A stretch of DNA of 64,000 nucleotides from Nansenia antarctica. Taxonomy: Eukaryota > Chordata > Actinopteri > Argentiniformes > Microstomatidae. Shown here in pieces: positions 24,001 to 34,600 of the stretch (position 1 is the first letter of the stretch; each line of letters begins with the position of its first letter). The notes beneath the pieces are model-generated. The model did no database searches. It had not been told where the DNA came from and was given only the letters and a program-made list of their open reading frames with translations. The translations under genes and the position numbers were made by a program. The stretch spans positions 38,916,442 to 38,980,441 of the forward strand of contig OZ022342.1 of assembly GCA_963989245.1 (NCBI GenBank). The letters run 5' to 3'.

Positions 24001-27000
24001 ACACAAAGATGGATGTCACCAACCTGGCCCGCGTGTTCGGGCCCACTTTGGTTGGCCATGCTGTCCCAGACCCAGATCCAATGACTATTTTGCAAGACAC
24101 CAATAGGCAGCCACGGGTATGGATGAAGTCATATCTAGGGGTGGGACGATTAGAAAATGTCATGTCACGATTATCGTGGGCAAAATAATCGCGAGAATTA
24201 AAAAAATATATATATATACTGTATATATATATTTTTTAATGCCAATAAAACACACTGTAATCACTTTAACTTAGATTTTGTTGTATTTTTAGGACATTTT
24301 AAGTCAGTAATTCAAATTCAGATTCTAGTGGCACATATCTCTGGCCATAATCCGGGTCCTTAATGTGGTATATGAGGTCAAAATCCTAAATATGACAAAA
24401 ATGGCTCAAATAGCCCCAGCCCTCTAAGGGTTAAGAAAGAGCGATTCCTTTTCGGCCAATCAGCACCTTTCATTAACGTACCCACGGAAGTTTAAAGAAC
24501 GCACTCCCAGTGTTGCCAACTTCCAGAGCCCCATGGCGACTTAATTAGTCAAAAGCGACCAGCGACAAATCTAACTTCCTTTTCTGGTCATTTGGGGAAT
24601 TACTGTAAAGCATCTAACATATCCCGTATTCCATGGTTCACGTTACAACCGAGCTCAGGAGAGAAGAGTAGGGATACAGTCTATGGCGAGCGAGGGTTGC
24701 CGTCTCCTCTCTCCCTCAACACTCACTCCCGCGGCCAGTCTGATAGCAGCCGCGGGGAGCATACCGTTGTGCGCGCGGCTCATGTGAGGAATTGCAATTA
24801 TATTACAGTAACAGTCGCTAACTTGACTGCAAAAGTAATGTAGTCTAGGCTGAAAAATAGCGCCAGACATTTGTTAAACACAGTTTATTCATAACATACG
24901 ATTATGACGATTATTCAAATAATTAAAATTCTCCACGATTAAGTTATCGCGGGTGTTTTTATCGCGATTAACGATAAAAACGATAATCGTCATATCATAT
25001 GTTATAGACATTAGAAAGGTGCCAGATCTGGGTCGGTGCATATGCCAAAGAGTTGAGTTCCGTTTGGGATAGTCAAGAAAGTGCAAATGTCCAGCTAAAC
25101 CAAGCAGACCTTGTATTTGACATGGTTTTGACCCAGCTGAATTTAAGGCATTGTAGTTCTGCTAAAGAACTTGACCTTCTATCTTTCAACCAATGTTTAT
25201 TATAGGTCACACCCTTACAACATTCTATGCATATATTGTAGAGATGTATATTCTATATGATTTTCTCCTCACAGTGGTCTATATAAAAGTACTGAGACAT
25301 TTCTATTGATGTTTATAGGTGATTGAGCGCTTGCTGTCTCTCTCTGTGGAGTATTGGAGCCAGTTCACCGCCGGCCAGCCCCACCCAGACAACATGGACC
25401 ATGCTGACTGCTACAACACTCCAGATCAGAAAGGTAAGCCTACCTGAACTGATCAAACAGAATCTCTGAGATGAGCCCCAAAGTACAGTAGGTGCATTAT
25501 GCAAAATTATGACTAGCAGCATGTGTATCTTGCAATTTGAGGTTAAAGTGGGTTGTATCTGACTTAAATTAAGATTAGCTTCTCAAAAGCTCATACTGTG
25601 TCTGGTTTATTTGAACTATTTACTAGGGTTGGGCACTCTTAAGGTGTTTATTATATATATATACAGTATATGCGCCCATTGTGCACCAGAACATTTGTTA
25701 TGACTGTATTGAAACAGACACCGTTGCTATTTCCCAAAACTGTGGTGTACAGTATTACCACCCAACCCTACAAGCAAATTAGCGTTGGATAATTCACAAA
25801 TAGTTGTTAATGTATATCTTTCAGTGAGCATGCTGGGGCCTGTAACCACTCCGGAACACCAGATGAGTAAAACACCCTCGTCTAGTTCACTGTCCCAGCG
25901 CATGAAGCAGACCCTCTCCAGCACCACCATGTAAGCACACATCACATTGGTCACTTATGGCGCTTTTCCACTACCGGGCCCGGCTCGGGTCGGCACGGCT
26001 CGCCTCAGCACGCTTTTGAACAGTTCTGGGTACGAGACGTTTTCCACTATACACAAGAGACCAGGAACAAGTAGGAGGAGTAGGAGATAGTAGGCGGAGT
26101 TACGCGTCATAAAAGCGCGCCATGGTGGTGACGTATATTTTCACGAGACACAACACAGCCACAACAATAGCAACATGGAGGAACTTGAAGCTAGAAATCG
26201 TATACTTTTTCCTCGGCATGTGGTATATTATTAACCGTGGTTTTTTGGAGAGAAAGAGGGAGAGAGGGAGGGAGGGAGAGAGAGAGGAAGCTATGTAATA
26301 ATAACGTCATGTTTTTTTGAACCCTTAAAACCACTGCCTTCACTTGTCTGCTTTATGAACTGTAGTATCATTTTTATGTTGAGCATATGAGATGGCTACT
26401 ACTTTAGCTCACTGTAGTATCATTGTTATGTTGAGCATATCAGATGGCTACTACTTTAGCTCACTGTAGTATCATTGTTATGTTGAGCCAGGGCTTAAAG
26501 TACTCCGGCACAGTGCCGGATTTCCGGCGCGGGAGAATAAAAAAAAAAACTGCAATTGCGGCATTGCGCCGACGTGGTGGCGGGGGCGCTGTTTCACAAA
26601 TAACTTAGCTTTCGTGTTTGCTAGAGAAATAGCTGATAGTATGTTGACTGCTCAAGGAGAATACATATTTGAAAGTACAGAATGCCTGAGAGCTTTATAT
26701 TGCATTATATTACTGAATATTGAATATTGTTTTTTCCTTTACATATATAATGACATTTCCACCATAAATTGATGGCGAAAGGGCACAAATTGGTGCATAT
26801 CAATTCACCAGAATGCAAGAAATTAAGTGTTTGATGCTCGTTTAAGGACCCCCAGACAGCCCTGCTTCATGGGTCCCCCCCGATGTCAAACACCACTGGT
26901 ACCACCTCCGCCTCATTTTGAGCCAGGAAAAACCCTGAGTAGTGACGGGAAGCCTTATGGGACGTGGTGCCAAGAAGGAGAATATAAGTGATAGTGGCTT

Positions 27001-27534
27001 AATAAGTAATCAGTTTGTTCTTTTAAAGACATGTATATATTTTATTCTGTATTGTTATAGTGATAGTGGCTTAATAAGTGATGCAATCAGTTTGGCCTTT
27101 TAAAGACATCTATTTATTTATTTTTATTATTAAGTATAAAACAGTATTATGAATGAATGAATGAATGGTCTTTATTGTCATTACAGTTTTTCCCAATTGC
27201 TAAAACACAAAAGCCAATTCTCTAAACCAAATGACCAGTTCTCTAAACACATTTAATAAAACTAGCTCCCATTTGCCAAAACCACAAACACATTTCACAT
27301 GAAGACACAATTCACAAAACACAATCCTCCTTTTCTCATAAATCTAAACACATTTTGTCTTGCTAAAACACAAGTTGCAAAAAACTCTGCTCAAAATGTC
27401 AAATTCTCAAATTAAAGCTCATGTGATGCAAAATGCTTGCCACAGTCAGCAAAATGTTAACACAATGAACACACCTGGCTTCATTCATTAAACATAACGC
27501 CAAAAAATGTAAGACACTTGTTGCAAATGATTGT

Positions 27535-27579
<45 letters not shown>

Positions 27580-30500
27580 TATATTTCCATAAATAAATTT
27601 AAAAAACATCACACCCTGAACATTGTTTTCAGTGAGTATTGTTGTGTGTAATGGATCCTCTGTAGTGTTTAGTGCATTGAGTTGTGATACAGTACAGTAT
27701 TGTACATGTTACGGTACATGTGGGAATACGGTAACATTTTTCAAACCTTTATTTACGTAAAACTTGATAGGACAACAGTGCAACAACTTCGCGGCTGAAC
27801 TTTAGTAAAATTTCGGACATCATATGCCATTTAAAGGGGGGAAATAGATATCTAAAAATGCATGACTATCATGCAAAATCAGCCTTACTGTAATGTAAAA
27901 TATGTAATGTTAGATATAACGTTAGACAGGGAGCGCAGATTTATTTTTATGCATGACTATCATACATGTGGGAAAACTAGGGTTAGGGTTAGGTGCTAGG
28001 GTTACAGTAAGGTTAGGGTTAGGATTAGGGGTAGGGTTTGAGTTTTGAAGAGAGAAGGTGTGGTTTTGCTTATGTAGCTTTAGAAAAGTGTGTTGTGTTT
28101 AGAGTTTTGTGAAAATGGAGGAAAGTTTTGTGAAATGTGTTTTAGCAATTGAGAAAAACTGTAATACAGTACAGGTACCATACAACGAAATTTAGGAGGG
28201 GGGGCTCCCCTGGTGCTTGGAAAAATACTAAAAACACGAGGGCCAAGGGTAAAATTAAAAAGGGAAAAGAGCTGGGGCCGGATTCACAAAAGTGTTCTTA
28301 AGATAATTCTTAAGACAATTCTTAAGAAAAAAGATAAGATGTTCCTAAGAATGTTCTTAAACGCTATTCACCATTTTTTTCTTAAGAATTGTCCTATGTC
28401 TTAAGAACTTCTTAGTTTTCTCACTTAAGAAGTTCTTAGATTTTGAACTGTGATTTTTACACCTGTGTGTCTCTCTCTCTCTCTCTCTCTTTTGAACTTA
28501 TGAAGAACTTCCATCTAAAATGTGAATATAAAATAAATAATAGTAAGGACATTGTTTCAGTTACTTGGCCTACTTAAATAACATGTTCATAATGATTAAT
28601 TAAGTAGTATACATCAAATACAACAACTGCCTCCTTGATTTACTTTCTGAGTACATTGTGGTGTAATCTAGGAATAGGCCTACATGTGACACAGGCTGAA
28701 AGGCCCATTTCAGTTACATCTCAAACATACAAACATGTGATAGACATTCACACATTCACACAAAACATTCACACAAAAGTACTCTGACCAACTTGAATTA
28801 ACAATATGTGTTAACACATTGTCTAGGGCTAAACTAAATATTAATAAAATCAAATAAATGCAATACAAAATTGTTCAAGTAAGACTTACCTTTCACTTTA
28901 GCTGCTTTAAGACAGGTGAGAGCTTCTCTTAAAGTTAAGAAGACATTTGAGAAGAAATCTAAGAACTTTGTTTTGGAGAATCTCATTTGTTCTTAAGTTC
29001 TATCTTAGGAAAAATCTTAAGAAGAAAGTTAAGAAAAAACTAAAGTTAAGATAAGATTTTCTTCGGGAATACCAAATCTTCCTAAGTTTTGTCTTAAGAA
29101 CAAATGTTGTTCTTAAGAACAAATTTGTTCTTAAAAACGCTTGGTGAATCCGGCCCCTGGTTCATTGAGTTTACTCCCGGTTCACTTCTCGGGGTGGCTC
29201 AAAATGACCGTATACCGATGGTGGAGTTAGCCAGCATAGTCTTGTCTTTTTACCACCTTCCTAGCCGGTGTTATTCACGGACAAACACGGTGCCCGGAGG
29301 CACCCTTTGCGGGTTAATAAATGTGGTTTACCGTGGGTTACGGTAAAAATTCAAACGTGTCCCGAGAGGGGAGAGGACAGGAAATCTGAAACCATTTGAA
29401 TGGTGTCGATACGACACTCTTATCACGGTCGACACAGCGCGGAGCGAATTCCCGGGTAGAACTTTTCTCTCCCCCCGCTGTCAACGGGAGTTTCAACCAG
29501 CAGGCGCGGTGCTGCAGGCAGCAGCGGGTGAACTCCCGGTTCATTGAGTTTACGGTTAAAAGCATATCTTCTCGGGGTGTCAGCGCGGTGGTTAAGGGCT
29601 CAAAATGACCGTATACCGATGGTGAAGTTAGCAAAGGAGTATTGTGTTTGTACCACCTTCATAGCCGGTGTTATTCACTGGCAAAGACGGTGCCCGGAGG
29701 CACCCTTTGCGGGTTAATAACTGTGATTTACCGTGTGTTAGGATAACAATTCAAACGTGTCCGGATAGGGGAGAGGACAGGGAATCCAAAACCATTTGAA
29801 TGGTGTCGATACGACACTCCTATCACGGTCGACACAGCTAGGAGCGAATTCCCGGGTAGAACTTTTCTCTCCCCCCGCTGTCTACGGGAGTCGTCAACCA
29901 GGAAGCGGTGCTGCGAGCAGCAGCGGGGGGGGGGGGACCCGTCACTTACGGCCGAATATCTCCAGCGCATGAAGCAGACCCTCTCCAGCACCACCATGTA
30001 AGCACACATCACATTGGTCACTTATGGCGCTTTTCCACTACCGGGCCCGGCTCGGGTCGGCACGGCTCGCCTCAGCACGCTTTTGAACAGTTCTGGGTAC
30101 GAGACGTTTTCCACTATACACAAGAGACCAGGAACAAGTAGGAGGAGTAGGAGATAGTAGGCGGAGTTACGCGTCATAAAAGCGCGCCATGGTGGTGACG
30201 TATATTTTCACGAGACACAACACAGCCACAACAATAGCAACATGGAGGAACTTGAAGCTAGAAATCGTATACTTTTTCCTCGGCATGTGGTATATTATTA
30301 ACCGTGGTTTTTTGGAGAGAAAGAGGGAGAGAGGGAGGGAGGGAGAGAGAGAGGAAGCTATGTAATAATAACGTCATGTTTTTTTGAACCCTTAACCACT
30401 GCCTTCACTTGTCTGCTTTATGAACTGTAGTATCATTTTTATGTTGAGCATATGAGATGGCTACTACTTTAGCTCACTGTAGTATCATTGTTATGTTGAG

Positions 30501-31599
30501 CATATCAGATGGCTACTACTTTAGCTCACTGTAGTATCATTGTTATGTTGAGCCAGGGCTTAAAGTACTCCGGCACAGTGCCGGATTTCCGGCGCGGGAG
30601 AATAAAAAAAAAAACTGCAATTGCGGCATTGCGCCGACGTGGTGGCGGGGGCGCTGTTTCACAAATAACTTAGCTTTCGTGTTTGCTAGAGAAATAGCTG
30701 ATAGTATGTTGACTGCTCAAGGAGAATACATATTTGAAAGTACAGAATGCCTGAGAGCTTTATATTGCATTATATTACTGAATATTGAATATTGTTTTTT
30801 CCTTTACATATATAATGACATTTCCACCATAAATTGATGGCGAAAGGGCACAAATTGGTGCATATCAATTCACCAGAATGCAAGAAATTAAGTGTTTGAT
30901 GCTCGTTTAAGGACCCCCAGACAGCCCTGCTTCATGGGTCCCCCCCGATGTCAAACACCACTGGTACCACCTCCGCCTCATTTTGAGCCAGGAAAAACCC
31001 TGAGTAGTGACGGGAAGCCTTATGGGACGTGGTGCCAAGAAGGAGAATATAAGTGATAGTGGCTTAATAAGTAATCAGTTTGTTCTTTTAAAGACATGTA
31101 TATATTTTATTCTGTATTGTTATAGTGATAGTGGCTTAATAAGTGATGCAATCAGTTTGGCCTTTTAAAGACATCTATTTATTTATTTTTATTATTAAGT
31201 ATAAAACAGTATTATGAATGAATGAATGAATGGTCTTTATTGTCATTACAGTTTTTCCCAATTGCTAAAACACAAAAGCCAATTCTCTAAACCAAATGAC
31301 CAGTTCTCTAAACACATTTAATAAAACTAGCTCCCATTTGCCAAAACCACAAACACATTTCACATGAAGACACAATTCACAAAACACAATCCTCCTTTTC
31401 TCATAAATCTAAACACATTTTGTCTTGCTAAAACACAAGTTGCAAAAAACTCTGCTCAAAATGTCAAATTCTCAAATTAAAGCTCATGTGATGCAAAATG
31501 CTTGCCACAGTCAGCAAAATGTTAACACAATGAACACACCTGGCTTCATTCATTAAACATAACGCCAAAAAATGTAAGACACTTGTTGCAAATGATTGT

Positions 31600-31634
<35 letters not shown>

Positions 31635-34600
31635 TATATTTCCATAAATAAATTTAAAAAACATCACACCCTGAACATTGTTTTCAGTGAGTATTGTTGT
31701 GTGTAATGGATCCTCTGTAGTGTTTAGTGCATTGAGTTGTGATACAGTACAGTATTGTACATGTTACGGTACATGTGGGAATACGGTAACATTTTTCAAA
31801 CCTTTATTTACGTAAAACTTGATAGGACAACAGTGCAACAACTTCGCGGCTGAACTTTAGTAAAATTTCGGACATCATATGCCATTTAAAGGGGGGAAAT
31901 AGATATCTAAAAATGCATGACTATCATGCAAAATCAGCCTTACTGTAATGTAAAATATGTAATGTTAGATATAACGTTAGACAGGGAGCGCAGATTTATT
32001 TTTATGCATGACTATCATACATGTGGGGAAACTAGGGTTAGGGTTAGGTGCTAGGGTTACAGTAAGGTTAGGGTTAGGATTAGGGGTAGGGTTTGAGTTT
32101 TGAAGAGAGAAGGTGTGGTTTTGCTTATGTAGCTTTAGAAAAGTGTGTTGTGTTTAGAGTTTTGTGAAAATGGAGGAAAGTTTTGTGAAATGTGTTTTAG
32201 CAATTGAGAAAAACTGTAATACAGTACAGGTACCATACAACGAAATTTAGGAGGGGGGGCTCCCCTGGTGCTTGGAAAAATACTAAAAACACGAGGGCCA
32301 AGGGTAAAATTAAAAAGGGAAAAGAGCTGGGGCCGGATTCACAAAAGTGTTCTTAAGATAATTCTTAAGACAATTCTTAAGAAAAAAGATAAGATGTTCC
32401 TAAGAATGTTCTTAAACGCTATTCACCATTTTTTTCTTAAGAATTGTCCTATGTCTTAAGAACTTCTTAGTTTTCTCACTTAAGAAGTTCTTAGATTTTG
32501 AACTGTGATTTTTACACCTGTGTGTCTCTCTCTCTCTCTCTCTCTTTTGAACTTATGAAGAACTTCCATCTAAAATGTGAATATAAAATAAATAATAGTA
32601 AGGACATTGTTTCAGTTACTTGGCCTACTTAAATAACATGTTCATAATGATTAATTAAGTAGTATACATCAAATACAACAACTGCCTCCTTGATTTACTT
32701 TCTGAGTACATTGTGGTGTAATCTAGGAATAGGCCTACATGTGACACAGGCTGAAAGGCCCATTTCAGTTATATCTCAAACATACAAACATGTGATAGAC
32801 ATTCACACATTCACACAAAACATTCACACAAAAGTACTCTGACCAACTTGAATTAACAATATGTGTTAACACATTGTCTAGGGCTAAACTAAATATTAAT
32901 AAAATCAAATAAATGCAATACAAAATTGTTCAAGTAAGACTTACCTTTCACTTTAGCTGCTTTAAGACAGGTGAGAGCTTCTCTTAAAGTTAAGAAGACA
33001 TTTGAGAAGAAATCTAAGAACTTTGTTTTGGAGAATCTCATTTGTTCTTAAGTTCTATCTTAGGAAAAATCTTAAGAAGAAAGTTAAGAAAAAACTAAAG
33101 TTAAGATAAGATTTTCTTCGGGAATACCAAATCTTCCTAAGTTTTGTCTTAAGAACAAATGTTGTTCTTAAGAACAAATTTGTTCTTAAAAACGCTTGGT
33201 GAATCCGGCCCCTGGTTCATTGAGTTTACTCCCGGTTCACTTCTCGGGGTGGCTCAAAATGACCGTATACCGATGGTGGAGTTAGCCAGCATAGTCTTGT
33301 CTTTTTACCACCTTCCTAGCCGGTGTTATTCACGGACAAACACGGTGCCCGGAGGCACCCTTTGCGGGTTAATAAATGTGGTTTACCGTGGGTTACGGTA
33401 AAAATTCAAACGTGTCCCGAGAGGGGAGAGGACAGGAAATCTGAAACCATTTGAATGGTGTCGATACGACACTCTTATCACGGTCGACACAGCGCGGAGC
33501 GAATTCCCGGGTAGAACTTTTCTCTCCCCCCGCTGTCAACGGGAGTTTCAACCAGCAGGCGCGGTGCTGCAGGCAGCAGCGGGTGAACTCCCGGTTCATT
33601 GAGTTTACGGTTAAAAGCATATCTTCTCGGGGTGTCAGCGCGGTGGTTAAGGGCTCAAAATGACCGTATACCGATGGTGAAGTTAGCAAAGGAGTATTGT
33701 GTTTGTACCACCTTCATAGCCGGTGTTATTCACTGGCAAAGACGGTGCCCGGAGGCACCCTTTGCGGGTTAATAACTGTGATTTACCGTGTGTTAGGATA
33801 ACAATTCAAACGTGTCCGGATAGGGGAGAGGACAGGGAATCCAAAACCATTTGAATGGTGTCGATACGACACTCCTATCACGGTCGACACAGCTAGGAGC
33901 GAATTCCCGGGTAGAACTTTTCTCTCCCCCCGCTGTCTACGGGAGTCGTCAACCAGGAAGCGGTGCTGCGAGCAGCAGCGGGGGGGGGGGGACCCGTCAC
34001 TTACGGCCGAATATCTCCGCGTCACAATGGGTTATAATTCCAAACTAAAATTCTCCATGATCACAATAGCATGCTGAACACACTGAAATTCGAATGGAGT
34101 CTTAGTCATGTACCGTTAACGAGATAGAATAAGCAAAGCAGATTTATGGTACATCGTAAAACGCTCATCAGGGGGGGGGGGGACCCGTCGCTTAAGGCCG
34201 AATATCTCCGCGTCACAATGGGTTATAATCCCAAACTAAAATTCTCCATGATCACAATAGCATGCTGAACACACTGAATAGTAAGAACAGTAAGAACAGT
34301 AAGAAGTAGTAGTCTCTGCTGTTCAACGCTGTTGTGAGATTTAAAAATGGCGGTTAGTGGTGTACTGTGAAAACATACGATGACGATGTTGTGACGATTT
34401 CCATTGACCAATCAACGGTGTGCAGCGTCACACGTCACACGCAGCCTGGCAAAAAGGTACCGGCTCGCAAAAAGGTTCCTGCTCGCGAAGGGTAGCTAAA
34501 GAACCGACCCGACCCGACCCGTGCTGACCCAGGCCGACAAATGGAAAAGCGCCAAAGAAGCAGGCCAGCCTGGGTCGACCCGGCTAGCCCTGTAGTGGAA

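Larger units (their letters stand above)
25897..29963 (+). repeat. Tandem duplication, copy 1 (4067 bp)
   Basis: Copy 1 starts within exon codons (AGCGCATGAAGCAG) and ends at ...GAATATCTCC. Copy 2 follows directly. The copies are nearly identical apart from microsatellite lengths and a few bases. Confidence 0.95.
29964..34018 (+). repeat. Tandem duplication, copy 2 (4055 bp)
   Basis: Begins with the duplicated 34-base exon end and GTAAGC donor, and ends at ATATCTCC before GCGTCACAATGG. The junction shows only 2-bp overlap (CC). Differences from copy 1 include a shorter (TG)n (31599-31632) and a 2-bp loss near 30391. Confidence 0.95.

Noticed and set aside
27983..28042. TTAGGG-like units suggesting a telomere remnant
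   Set aside because: Few, scattered, degenerate units inside a mariner-like element, copied with the 4 kb duplication. Not an array.
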